Shown one piece after another: positions 1-8,860 of a stretch of DNA of 64,000 nt. The notes under the pieces are model-generated. The model made no database searches. It was not told the origin of the DNA and was given only the letters and a program-made list of their open reading frames with translations. The translations under genes were made by a program, and so were the position numbers. Position 1 is the stretch's first letter; each line of letters opens with the position of its first letter. Source of the DNA: Acaudatibacter sp963835495 (lineage in GTDB: Bacteria > Pseudomonadota > Alphaproteobacteria > Caulobacterales > Caulobacteraceae); contig CAWIFQ010000005.1 in assembly GCA_963835495.1 (NCBI GenBank), forward strand, positions 1,798,001 to 1,862,000. Reading direction: 5' to 3'.

Positions 1-1583
1 GAACCTGCCGCCCGAGGTGGTGACCGCGACGTCGCTGTTCTCCGACGGCGATCTCGTGCCCGCCGAGCAGATCATACGCGCCTTCCTGCTGCGCGAAGGC
101 GACCATCCGGAGGCGATGCGGCTCTTGGCGCGGATCGGGCTGGCGCGCGATGTGCTGGACGACGCCGAACTGCTGCTGGAGGCCGTGCTCGAGCTCGCGC
201 CGCAGTACCAGGCGGCGCGGTACGACTACGCCCAGACGCTGGTGAAGCGGCAGAAGTACCCGCAGGCCCGCGCGCAGCTGCAGCAGTTGCTGGACCGCGA
301 GCCGCGCAACACAGACTACCGGGCCCTCGCGGCGACGGCCGCGGTCGGCCTTGGCGAGCACGACCAGGCGATTGCGATCTATCGCGAGCTGCTGATCGAA
401 CTACCAGCATCGCCGGATGTCCACTTGTGGATCGCCCATGCGCTGAAGACAGTCGGCCAGGTCCCCGAGGCGATCGAGGCCTATCGCGCGGCGGCTGCGG
501 CGCGGCCGGATTTCGGCGACGCCTACTGGAGCCTGGCGAACCTGAAGCTTTACCGCTTCAGCGACGAAGAGATGGCGCGGATGCGGGCCGAGGAAGCCTC
601 GCCGACCACGATTCTGGAAGACCGCTATCACCTGTGCTTCGCGCTCGGCAAAGCGCTGGAGGATCGCGGCGAGATCGCCGAATCCTGGGCCTACTACGAA
701 CGCGGCAACGCGCTGAAGCGCTCGGAAAGCCGCTATCGTCCCGAAATCCTCGAGACCAACACGGCCCACCAGGCGCAGGTCTGCACCCGGGAGTTCTTCG
801 CGCGCCGCGCCGGCTGGGGCGAGCCGCGGCCCGACCCGATCTTCATCCTCGGCCTGCCGCGGTCAGGCTCGACGCTGCTGGAACAGATCCTCGCGTCGCA
901 CTCCCAGGTGGAGGGCACGCAGGAACTGTCGGACATCCCACGGGTCGTGCTCGACCTGCAGGGCCGCGATCCCGACCTGGACAATCCACGCTATCCGGCC
1001 GTGCTGGCGGAGATGCCGGAGGAGGATTTCCAGCGGCTGGGCGCGGCCTATCTGGCCGACACGCAGGTCTATCGGGCCGGCGGCAAGCCGTTCTTCATCG
1101 ACAAGAACCCGAACAATTTCCGCCACATCGGCCTGATCCACCTGATGCTGCCGAACGCGCGGATCATCGACGCGCGGCGCGAGCCGATGGCGTGCTGCTT
1201 CAGCAATTTCAAGCAGCTGTTCGCCCAGGGGCAGGAGTTCACCTACAGCGTGGACGACATCGCCCGCTACTACCGCACCTACCTCGATCTCATGCGCCAC
1301 TGGGACGAGGCGCTGCCCGGGCCGGGTGTTGCGCGTGCAGCACGAGGACGTGGTGGACGACCTGGAAGGCAGCGTGCGGCGGCTGCTGGACTATTGTGGC
1401 CTGCCGTTCGAGCCCGCCTGCCTCGAGTTCCACAAGACCGAACGCAGCGTGAGGACGCCCAGCTCCGAGCAGGTGAGACGGCCAATCTTCCGCGACGGCC
1501 TCGACCAGTGGACCAAGTATGCGCCCTGGCTCGGTGAGCTCGAGGCCGCGCTAGGAGACGCCCTGGTTCGCTACCGCGATTAG
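1..1583 (+). CDS. TPR-repeat sulfotransferase, 5'-partial, one frameshift
   Basis: Probable PAPS-dependent sulfotransferase with N-terminal tetratricopeptide repeats (family Sulfotransfer_1/3 with TPR); the acceptor cannot be told. The frame is open to the left edge, so the true start lies outside; a GTG at 17 is only the first in-window start codon. TPR-like helical pairs fill roughly the first 190 residues. The sulfotransferase domain follows with the 5'-phosphosulfate loop LPRSGSTLLEQ (about residue 280 counted from 17) and a 3'-phosphate-binding segment around IDKNPNNFRHIG and ARIIDARREP. A single extra G in the run at about 1319-1321 shifts the frame. The conserved C-terminus (RVLRVQHEDVVDDLEG onward) continues in the next frame and ends at 1583. 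The 3' end overlaps the convergent DUF5690 gene by 33 bp. I see a consensus error rather than a decayed gene because no other lesion is present. Confidence 0.8.
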
Positions 1584-2870
1584 CGCCGCGCTCGCGGTGG
1601 AGCGCGCTCGGCCGTGGAAGTAGAACGCCGCCAGCGCCGTCAGCACCGACCCGGCCGCGGCGGTGGCGTAGGCGCTGAGGATGAAGAACTGCAGCCAGTC
1701 CAGCTTGAACCCGCCGAAGTTGCGCCACAGCAGCAGCGCGACACTGCCGAGGTAGCCCGAGGCGTCGGCCACGTAGATCAGGAACCCGGCGGTGGCGATG
1801 CGCCCGCTGAAGGCGATCAGTCGGTCGAACAGCATGGCGTTGAACGGCGTGTAGGCCATGTAGAGCCCCGCGCCGGCGAGGATCATCCAGGGCAGCGGCG
1901 AGATCAGGTGCGCCTGGAAAGCCAGCGTCGAGGCGCCCAGCAGCGCGAAGCCGGCGAAGACGATGGCGTGGATGACCATCAAGGCGCGCAGATTGTTGCG
2001 CACGACCATCACCGCGCCCAGCGCCACCAGCGAGATCACCGCGACCGGGAATTCGCTCGCCGTGAAGATGCCGGCCTCCTTGCCGTAGCCGAGCGCGGTC
2101 CAGATCTCGGCGGCGAAGTTGTCGCGAAAGTCCCGCAACGCCGTCAGCAGGATGTAGGACAGCACGAGCAGCACGACGCCGGGGGCGTAGGCCCGCAGGA
2201 AGGCGCGACGCTCGCGCCCGCTCATCGGCGCGCGCTTGACCCGCTCCGCCTCGTCCGCGGCGCTGGGCGGCGGCAACTGGCCAAGCACCCAGACCGAGAC
2301 GAACAGCAGCGGGAAGAACGCCGCCCCCGTCGCCGCCGGCATCCAGAAATCCGACACATGGACGTCGTGCAGCAGCCAGGCCCCGACCGACTTCACCACG
2401 CCGGACGAGAGGATGAAGCTGGCGCAGAGGATGGCGCCCAGCACCTCCGACACGCGCCGGCCCTCCATGTAGCCGAACACCAGGCCCCAGATCATGCCGA
2501 GCGGCAGGCCGTTGAGGAACAGCGCCGCGATGTTCCATGGCGCCGGGACCAGGGCGAAGGCGACCAGCGCCAGCCAGGCCGCGCCGATCAGCGCCAGGAT
2601 CGCCATGCCGCGGCGCGCCGGGCTGATCTCGGAGATCACCTTGACCCCGATCAGCTTGGAGATCGCGTAGCCGGCGGCCTGGGCGATGACGAGGGCGATC
2701 TTGTAGTCGAGCGCGAAGTGCCAGCCCGGCACGGCGTCGAACGTCGCCGCCGTGAACGGCTTGCGGAACGCGTACATCGAGAAGTAGGCGCAAAAGCCCG
2801 CCAGACCCGCGACGATGGTGAAGACGACCGGATCGGCCTTCGCCAATCCTCGCGCGAGCCTGCCCTCCAC
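1551..2870 (-). CDS. DUF5690-family multi-spanning membrane protein (putative transporter)
   Basis: Integral inner-membrane protein of MFS-like build, matching from memory the DUF5690 family (signature near the N-terminus FSMYAFRKPFTAATF). About 11-12 hydrophobic segments are visible across 439 residues. I chose the GTG at 2870 as start: a GGGGAAC purine stretch lies just upstream and translation then begins VEGRLARGLAKADP, directly before the first membrane helix. The longer reading to 2978 adds 36 arginine-rich residues with no family resemblance. It is transcribed divergently from the aminophosphonate operon across a 143-bp gap carrying a candidate Pho box, so uptake of an organophosphonate is a reasonable inference. 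No substrate has been shown by anything in the sequence. The gene is intact, in contrast to its frameshifted neighbours. Confidence 0.75.
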   Translation of the reverse strand: MEGRLARGLAKADPVVFTIVAGLAGFCAYFSMYAFRKPFTAATFDAVPGWHFALDYKIALVIAQAAGYAISKLIGVKVISEISPARRGMAILALIGAAWLALVAFALVPAPWNIAALFLNGLPLGMIWGLVFGYMEGRRVSEVLGAILCASFILSSGVVKSVGAWLLHDVHVSDFWMPAATGAAFFPLLFVSVWVLGQLPPPSAADEAERVKRAPMSGRERRAFLRAYAPGVVLLVLSYILLTALRDFRDNFAAEIWTALGYGKEAGIFTASEFPVAVISLVALGAVMVVRNNLRALMVIHAIVFAGFALLGASTLAFQAHLISPLPWMILAGAGLYMAYTPFNAMLFDRLIAFSGRIATAGFLIYVADASGYLGSVALLLWRNFGGFKLDWLQFFILSAYATAAAGSVLTALAAFYFHGRARSTASAALIAVANQGVS

Positions 2871-2958
2871 CCAAGTTCCCCGAGACCGCGCCAGCGCGGG
2901 CGCCCGTCGAAGGTCTAGACGCGCTCTGTAGCAGTTGGGTGACAACGCGCCTGTCGAA

Positions 2959-2976
2959 CTGTCATCTGGCTGTGCC
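2959..2976 (+). promoter_or_regulatory. Candidate Pho box (PhoB operator)
   Basis: Two 7-bp half-sites in direct repeat with a 4-bp spacer: CTGTCAT-ctgg-CTGTGCC. This is the architecture of the PhoB box (CTGTCAT, 4 bp, CTGTCAY). The first half matches 7 of 7 and the second 5 of 7. It sits 37 bp before the ATG of the FAD oxidase gene in the divergent promoter region, where phosphate-starvation control of phosphonate genes would be expected. The weaker second half and the lack of a clear -10 keep confidence moderate. Confidence 0.5.
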
Positions 2977-3013
2977 AAACCACGGCTCCGACCCCGAACG
3001 TTCCTGGAGCGTC

Positions 3014-4154
3014 ATGCCTGCCAACCCCCCGTTCGACCTGGCCGTGATCGGCGCCGGCATCGTCGGGCTGGGCTGCGCCCTGGCGGCCGCGCGGCGGGGC
3101 AAGCGGGTCGTGGTGATCGACCGCGACGCCCAGGCCAACGGCGCCTCGGTGCGCAACTTCGGCTTCATCACCGTGACGGGCCAGGAGCGGGGCGAGATGT
3201 GGCGGCGGGCCATGCGCAGCCGCGAGGTCTGGGCCGAGGTCGCGGCCGAAGCGTCGATCCCTGTGCTTCATAGCGGCCTGCTGCTGACCGCGCGCCGGCC
3301 GGAGTCGGTCGCGGTGTTGGAAGCCTTCCTGCAGACAGAGATGGCCGCCGGCTGCCGGGCCCTGGACGCCGCCGAAGTGAAGCGCGAGCACCCGGAGATC
3401 GCGACGGCCGGTCTGCTTGCGGCGCTCTGGAGCCCGCACGAGCTGAGGGTGGAATCGCGCGAGGCGATCCCGCGCCTGGCCGCCTGGCTCGAGGCCGCCC
3501 ACGGCGTCACGTTCCAGCGCGAGACGGCCGCCCTCAGCGTGGACAGCTCGAAAGTCGTCACCTCGCGTGGCGCGGTGGAGGCCGGCGCGATCGCCGTTTG
3601 CCCGGGCGACGATCTCTTCAGCCTGTTCCCGGAACGGATCGCCGCCTACGCCGTCACCCGCTGCAAGCTGCAGATGCTGCGGCTGGCCGATCCCGGCTTT
3701 CGGCTTACCGCCGGCGTGATGTCCGACCTCGGTCTGGCGCGCTACGCCGGCTACTCCGCCCTGCCGCAGGCGCGAGGCGCTGCGGACCCGGCTGCAGGCC
3801 GAGCAGCCGGACCAGCTCGAACACGGCGTCCACCTGATCGTGGTCCAGAGCGCCGACGGCAGCCTGGTGGTGGGCGACAGCCACCACTACGCGCCGACGC
3901 CCAATCCGTTCGCCCACGAGGCCGTCGACCGGCTGATCCTGGACGAATTCGAGGCGGTGTTCGGCCGCGTCGCGCCGCCCGTGGTTGAGCGCTGGACCGG
4001 GACCTACGCCTCGGCGGCCGACCGGACGGTCGTGATCGATACGCTGGCGCCGGGCGTGCGGCTGGTGATGGTGACCACCGGGGCCGGGGCGTCGACCGGC
4101 TTCGCCATCGGCGAAGAGGTGGTGGCGGGTCTTTTCGGGGGAGCACAGCGATGA
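3014..4154 (+). CDS. FAD-dependent aminophosphonate oxidase (TIGR03364-like), one frameshift
   Basis: Glycine-oxidase/DAO-type flavoenzyme of the family syntenic with phosphonatases (TIGR03364). Members are thought to oxidise 2-aminoethylphosphonate or N-methylated relatives to phosphonoacetaldehyde. The start ATG at 3014 follows a GGAG at about 3005 and opens directly into the Rossmann motif LAVIGAGIVGLGCALAAARR (residues 9-28), followed by VVVIDRD and the SVRNFGF signature. An extra C at about 3771-3773 shifts the frame. The rest (EALRTRLQAEQPDQL, then the FAD-contacting GAGASTGFAIGEE) is read in the next frame to the stop at 4154. Restored length is about 380 residues, normal for the family. 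Its stop overlaps the phnX start (ATGA), which argues for coupled expression and for delivery of its aldehyde product to PhnX. Confidence 0.78.
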
Positions 4155-4951
4155 CGGGCAAGGGTCTTGGCAGGTTCGATCTGGTGATCTTCGACTGGGC
4201 CGGCACGATGGTCGATTTCGGCTGCCGCGCGCCGGTGGCGGCGCTGATCGAGGCGTTCGCGCGCCACGGCGTCACGCTGGACGAGGCGACGGTGCGCGCG
4301 GACATGGGCAAGGCCAAGGCCGACCACGTGCGGGCGTTGCTGGCGCAGCCGGAGGTCGCCGCCGCCTGGGAGGCGGCCAACGGGCGGCCAGGCGGCGAGG
4401 CGGGCGTGACGGCGCTGATGGATGACCTCGGCCCGCTGATGCGCGAGGCGGCGGCCGACGCGGCCGAACTGATCCCCGGCGCGGCGCAGACGGTGGCGGC
4501 GCTGCGGGCGGCGGGCCTCAAGATCGCCTCCTCCACCGGCTACACCCGCGAGATGATGGCGCCAGTGCTGATCAGGGCCGCGGAGCAGGGCTATGTGCCC
4601 GACCATCTGGTCTGCGCCAACGAGACGCCTGAAGGCCGGCCCTCGCCGCTGATGATCTACAAAGCCTGCGCGGAACTCGGCGTCTGGCCGCTGTCGCGCG
4701 TGGTCAAGGTGGACGACTCCGAGGCCGGCGTCGCCGAGGGTAGAGCCGCCGGCTGTTTCAGCGTCGGTGTCTCCGCCTCCGGCAACGGGGTTGGCCTGTC
4801 GCGGGCGGCGCTTGCGGCGCTGCATCCGTCCGACCGCGCCGCGCGCCTGGCGATCGCGGCGGCCAGCCTCAGGGCCGCCGGCGCGGACCTGGTGGTCGAG
4901 ACGGTCGCGGACTTGATTGCGGCGCTGGACAAAGAGGAGCTTCGGACATGA
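4151..4951 (+). CDS. phnX: Phosphonoacetaldehyde hydrolase (phosphonatase)
   Basis: HAD-superfamily enzyme that cleaves the C-P bond of phosphonoacetaldehyde to acetaldehyde and phosphate. It has 266 residues, the usual PhnX length. Visible hallmarks are the nucleophile in VIFDWAGTMVD (Asp15), the cap lysine in MGKAKADHVRALL (Lys56, aligning with the Schiff-base lysine of PhnX in the pattern M-G-x-x-K-x-D-H), SSTGYTREMM (motif II) and VVKVDDSEAGVAEG (motif IV). Presence of the cap lysine separates it from phosphonatase-like hydrolases that lack it. The ATG overlaps the upstream stop by 4 bp and its TGA overlaps the next ATG by 4 bp, so it is the second of four tightly coupled genes. It is intact. 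Confidence 0.9.
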   Translation: MTGKGLGRFDLVIFDWAGTMVDFGCRAPVAALIEAFARHGVTLDEATVRADMGKAKADHVRALLAQPEVAAAWEAANGRPGGEAGVTALMDDLGPLMREAAADAAELIPGAAQTVAALRAAGLKIASSTGYTREMMAPVLIRAAEQGYVPDHLVCANETPEGRPSPLMIYKACAELGVWPLSRVVKVDDSEAGVAEGRAAGCFSVGVSASGNGVGLSRAALAALHPSDRAARLAIAAASLRAAGADLVVETVADLIAALDKEELRT

Positions 4952-6070
4952 CCGTGCAGGCAGCTATCGCCAACGACAGTCGCGCCGTCCGGCTCACCTG
5001 GTCCGACGGGGCGAGCCGCGAGGTCGCCGCGCGCTGGTTGTTCGACCATGCCGACGATGCGCGCGACCCGGTCAGCGGCCAGCGCGGGCAGGGGGCGCTG
5101 GCGCTGGACGGCGCCGCCAGGCTCGAGGCCGCCGAGATCGTCGGCGGCGCGCTCAAGCTGCGCTTTTCCCCGTCGCGCCTGGAGCGTCGCATTGACGTCA
5201 GCCGCCTGCGCGACGCACCGCCATCGGCGCACCTGGCCTCGCCGTGGCTGATGCCCGGCCCACTTGCCAAGGCCGAGCCGATTCCGTTCAAGGACTACCT
5301 GGCAAGCGACGACGCCTTGCGCGAGGCGCTCTCGCGGGTGGTTCGCTGGGGCCTCGCCGTGCTGGTCGACGCCGGTCGCGATCCCAACGCGGTCGAGCGC
5401 GCGGTGGAACGGTTCGGCTTCATCCGCGAGACCAACTACGGTCGGCTGTTCGACGTGCGGATCGAGCCTCAGCCGGAAAATCTTGCGTACACGGACCAGG
5501 CGCTCGATCTGCATACGGATAATCCGTACCGCGACCCGGTCCCGACGCTGCAGCTGTTGCACGCGATCACCACCGACAAGGCCGGCGGCGAGACCATGTT
5601 CGTCGACGGCTTCGCGCACGCCGAGGCGCTACGGCGAGAGTTCGCCCGAGGCGTTCGAGATACTGGCGCGGACGCCCGTGCGCTTCACCTTCACCGCAGA
5701 GTCCGGCGCGCGCTGGTCGTTCTCGGCGCCGGTCCTGACGTTGGGCGCGGACGGCGCGGTCGAAGTCATCCGGCTGAACCACCGCTCACTGGACCTCGCG
5801 CCGGATGACGCCGCCGCCGTCGATGCCTGGTACGACGCCTATCTGGCCTTCTATCGCCGTGTGCACGCGCCCAAGGCCGCCTACGGCCGGCGGCTGGCGC
5901 CCGGCGAGGTGGTCATCTTCGACAATTGCCGCCTGCTGCACGGACGTCGCGCGCTGACGCACGGCAGCCCGCGCTGGCTCAGGGGCTGCTACGCCGATGT
6001 CGACGGCCTCACGGCCACGCTCGCGCGGCTGGACCAGGCCACGAGGCCGGAGGCGGCTCATGCCAGCTGA
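4948..6070 (+). CDS. tmpA: TmpA-like 2-trimethylaminoethylphosphonate dioxygenase, one frameshift
   Basis: Fe(II)/2-oxoglutarate dioxygenase of the gamma-butyrobetaine hydroxylase family. It has an N-terminal GBBH-like domain (about residues 1-85, without the zinc-binding cysteines of true GBBH) and a TauD-type catalytic domain. Metal ligands are H-x-D in LHTDNPYRDP and a distal His in LLHGRRALTHG. The 2OG-binding Arg is probably in the following PRWLRGCY segment. An extra T at about 5641 (GAGTTCG for GAGTCG) breaks the frame; the remainder SPEAFEILARTPVRF runs in the next frame to 6070. The restored protein has about 373 residues. Carnitine-type substrates are possible, but the overlapping downstream PhnZ/TmpB-type HD gene points to hydroxylation of trimethyl-AEP at C1. 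The start overlaps the phnX stop by 4 bp. Confidence 0.78.
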
Positions 6071-6608
6071 CTTCGTCGATCAGATCGCCCGGGCGTTCGC
6101 CGAGCGCGGCGCCGACGGCTATGGCGAGAACGTCTCCCAGCTCGACCACGCGCTGCAATGCGCCCAGCTGGCGGAGGCGGAGGGCGCCGGCGATCACCTG
6201 ATCGCGGCGGCCCTGCTGCACGACTACGGCCATCTGTTCGAGGGCCGCGGCGATGTGGCCGAGCGCGAGGGACGCGACGCGCGGCACGAGATCCACGGTG
6301 CGCGGGCGCTGCGGCGCTGGTTCGGGCCCGCGGTGGCGGGCCCGGTTGCGCTGCATGTCATGGCCAAGCGCTACCTCTGCGCCGCCGAACCTGGCTACGA
6401 AGCCGCCCTCAGCCCGGCCTCGGTGCTCAGCCTGCGACTGCAGGGCGGCCCGCTCAACCCGGCGCAACGCCGCCGCTTCGAGCGCAGCCGCTTCGCCGCG
6501 GACGCGATCCGGCTGCGGCGCTGGGATGACGCCGGCAAGACCGAGGGGCTGGTCACGCCCGGCCTGGAGCACTACTGGCCGATCCTGGAGCGGATCGCCG
6601 CGGGTTAG
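6060..6608 (+). CDS. tmpB: TmpB/PhnZ-like HD-domain phosphonate oxygenase
   Basis: Small HD-domain protein (182 residues) resembling the mixed-valent di-iron oxygenases PhnZ and TmpB, which oxidatively cleave 1-hydroxy-aminophosphonates to an amino acid and phosphate. The start ATG at 6060 lies inside the end of the dioxygenase gene (11-bp overlap). The N-terminus carries the PhnZ-type lid/ligand pattern YGENVSQLDHALQC (Tyr21, Glu23, His30). This is followed by the HD pair in LLHDYGHLF (His54-Asp55), RHEIHGA (His76, His79) and ALHVMAKRYL (His99), the last also typical of PhnZ. With the preceding TmpA-like gene it would turn trimethyl-AEP into glycine betaine and phosphate. Ordinary HD phosphohydrolases lack the Tyr/Glu lid, which supports this call. 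Confidence 0.8.
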   Translation: MPADFVDQIARAFAERGADGYGENVSQLDHALQCAQLAEAEGAGDHLIAAALLHDYGHLFEGRGDVAEREGRDARHEIHGARALRRWFGPAVAGPVALHVMAKRYLCAAEPGYEAALSPASVLSLRLQGGPLNPAQRRRFERSRFAADAIRLRRWDDAGKTEGLVTPGLEHYWPILERIAAG

Positions 6609-6632
6609 CCGCGTGGCGCTGCTTCGGCGGAC

Positions 6633-7331
6633 CTAAGCGGCGTCGACCAGCACCAGCTCGGCGTCGTCCAGCGCGGTGACGCGCAGCACGGCCTCGTCGC
6701 GGATCGCCGCGCCGTCGCGAGGCTCCAGCTTGACGCCGTTGACCTCGACCGAGCCGCGGGACGGGACCAGATAGGCGTGGCGATGGGCGCCCAGCGGGTA
6801 CTCCGCCGTCTCGCCAGCCTTCAGCGTCGCGCCCAGTACGCGGGCGTCGGCGCGGATCGGCAGCGCCTCGCCGTCGTCGGCCAGGCCGCTGGCCAGGGCG
6901 ACGAATTTCCCCGCGCGCTCGCCCTTGGGGAACGGCTTGGCGCCCCACGTCGGCGGTTCGCCGCCGCGGTTGGGCAGGATCCAGATCTGGAAGAGGCGGG
7001 TGGCCTCGTCCTCGAGATTGTACTCGGCGTGGCGCACGCCGGTCCCGGCGCTCATCACCTGCACGTCGCCCGCGCCGGTGCGGCCCTTGTTGCCCAGGCT
7101 GTCCTCGTGGGTGATCGCGCCTTCGCGGACGTAGGTGATGATCTCCATGTTGGCGTGGCCGTGCGGGGGAAAGCCGCTCTTCGGGGCGATGGTGTCGTCG
7201 TTCCACACTCGCAGCGCGCCCCACTGGTTGCGCGCCGGGTCGCTGTAGTTTGCGAACGAAAAGTGGTGCTTGGCGTCGAGCCAGCCGTGGTTGGCGCCGC
7301 CGAGGCTGCTGAAGCTTCTGCGCTCTATCAT
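6633..7331 (-). CDS. Pirin family protein (quercetinase-like bicupin)
   Basis: Cytosolic bicupin of the pirin/YhhW family, 232 residues, the usual length. The start ATG at 7331 (MIERRSFSSLG) has an AAGGA about 8 nt upstream; the longer frame to 7424 adds residues without family resemblance. The N-terminal cupin carries the metal ligands in PPHGHANMEIITYV and GVRHAEYN (three His, one Glu). Some relatives oxidise quercetin, others act as redox-sensing co-regulators, so no substrate can be assigned. It is transcribed towards the phosphonate operon, ending 24 bp from its last gene, and looks unrelated to it. It is intact. Confidence 0.85.
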   Translation of the reverse strand: MIERRSFSSLGGANHGWLDAKHHFSFANYSDPARNQWGALRVWNDDTIAPKSGFPPHGHANMEIITYVREGAITHEDSLGNKGRTGAGDVQVMSAGTGVRHAEYNLEDEATRLFQIWILPNRGGEPPTWGAKPFPKGERAGKFVALASGLADDGEALPIRADARVLGATLKAGETAEYPLGAHRHAYLVPSRGSVEVNGVKLEPRDGAAIRDEAVLRVTALDDAELVLVDAA

Positions 7332-7462
7332 GCTGAGGTCCTTCTGGGCCGAGAGGTCGTGTTGGCCGACAGATGGGTATTCGACGGCGAATTGCTCGCC
7401 GCGCGGCGAGGCGCCCGGCGGCAAGCCATCTCAAACCGCCGGCTCAGCCCTTCTGGCCCCGC

Positions 7463-8714
7463 CTAGGCCTCCAACTTGAGATCGAACTTCTGCGCATCGA
7501 CCGGCCTGGCGTCGCGCAGGTCGGCGTCCTCGACCCGGACCCCGCCTAGCGCAACGCGGGCCGCGACACCGATGTTGTGGATGATGTCGGCAATGTCCCC
7601 GGCGGTGTGCGCGGGATCGGTCGCCACCATCACGGTCCGATCGAGAATCTCCAGCGAGGCGGCGCACATGTCCTTCGCGTAGGTCCTGCGGCACTCGGCG
7701 TTCGCCGGCATGTTGAAGGGGTTCATCGCGGGGTGGGCGGCCCCGGCGCCCATCAGCACCTGGTCCCACTCGGTGTAGGTGTGGCGACCGGTCTTGCCGA
7801 TGATCACGCTTGGAAACAGCGCGACGAAGCGTCTGGCGGCCTCGGCCGAGGGCAGGCTGTACATCACCTGCGTCGCGCAATCGTGGTCGGGACTGTGCAT
7901 CGGCGCCGGCTTGAGTCCGAGATTGCCGAGCGAACTCGTCGCCGTGAGGATCGCGCGCTTCTCGGCGCGCATCGCCGCGATCATGCCGGGCAGGCGGTCG
8001 AGCTGCACGTTCAGCATCGCGCCCATCAGCTCGGACGCCCGCGCGCCGTTGCCGGAAAACGGCTTCACGTCGTCGTTCCGCCCCTGCCAATAGAAGTGGC
8101 AGGGATCGATCGCGCACCTAGCCCGCTCGGCCAGCACGTCGTCGTTGACCGCGACGCCGCCGCCTTCGCCGCTGGTCATGTTCTTGTAGTAGTTGAAGCT
8201 GAACGCGCCGATGTGCCCGACCGAGCCCATCATCCGGCCCTTGTAGCCGCCGCCGACGCCCTGGCAGGCGTCCTCGATGACGATCAGGTTGTGACGCTTG
8301 GCGATGGCCATGATCGCGTCCATGTCGCAGGCGGCGCCCCACATGTGCACCGCGACGATGGCCCGCGTGCGCGGCCCGATCGCGGCCTCGATCGCCTTTG
8401 GGTCGATGGTGATCGAACTCGTCGATGTCGACGATCAGCGGGATCGCGCCGACCGTCAGCACCGAGGTCGCGGTGGCCATGTAGGTGTGGGCTGGGATGA
8501 TCACCTCGTCGCCAGGACCAAGGCCGACCGCGGTCATCGCCGCCGCCAAGGCGTGGCTGCCGCTGGCCGCCAGCGCGAAGTGCTTGACCCCTAGATGCTC
8601 GGCGTACCTGGCCTCGAACCGATCGCATTCGTGGCCCACGCCGTAGCGGAACAGCGCTCTGGACTGGATCACGCGGGTGAGCGCGTCGATTTCTTCCTGC
8701 CCGACCTGGTACAC
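7463..8714 (-). CDS. DegT/DnrJ/EryC1/StrS-family PLP aminotransferase, one frameshift
   Basis: Fold-type I PLP enzyme of the sugar/cyclitol aminotransferase family. The GTG start at 8714 has GGGGAGG about 6 nt upstream. The N-terminal part (GVKHFALAASGSHALAAAMT, GPGDEVIIPAHTYMATATS) and the lysine motif FSFNYYKNMTSGEGG are well conserved. An extra T at about 8416-8419 separates VDIDE from the expected S-I-T-I-D-P-K continuation, which runs in the next frame through AVHMWGAACDMDAI to 7463. Restored length is about 416 residues. Members aminate keto-sugars or keto-inositols (StsC/BtrS type). Its place beside tandem iolG genes and the iolCDEB operon suggests a cyclitol substrate such as inosose or scyllo-inosamine. 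That is inference from context only. Confidence 0.78.
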
Positions 8715-8860
8715 GGCGTCCTCCCCGCGAGTTGCTCGCCCTGCGGAACGGATTCAGCCTGCCGCTGACTTCGGGCTTGGTCCAGCAAAACCACAGCTTG
8801 CCCGGTTCCGCACGCCGATCAAGTCAGCTATCCGAGACCTCGCATGCAACGCGACATGAC

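Noticed and set aside
1319..5641. Programmed ribosomal frameshifting in the sulfotransferase, FAD oxidase or dioxygenase
   Set aside because: No slippery heptamer or downstream pseudoknot is evident, and the same kind of +1 occurs in many unrelated genes nearby.
4948..6070. Gamma-butyrobetaine hydroxylase (carnitine synthesis)
   Set aside because: The fold is the same, but the zinc cysteines are missing, and the gene is coupled to phnX and to a PhnZ/TmpB-type HD gene. The phosphonate substrate is far more likely.
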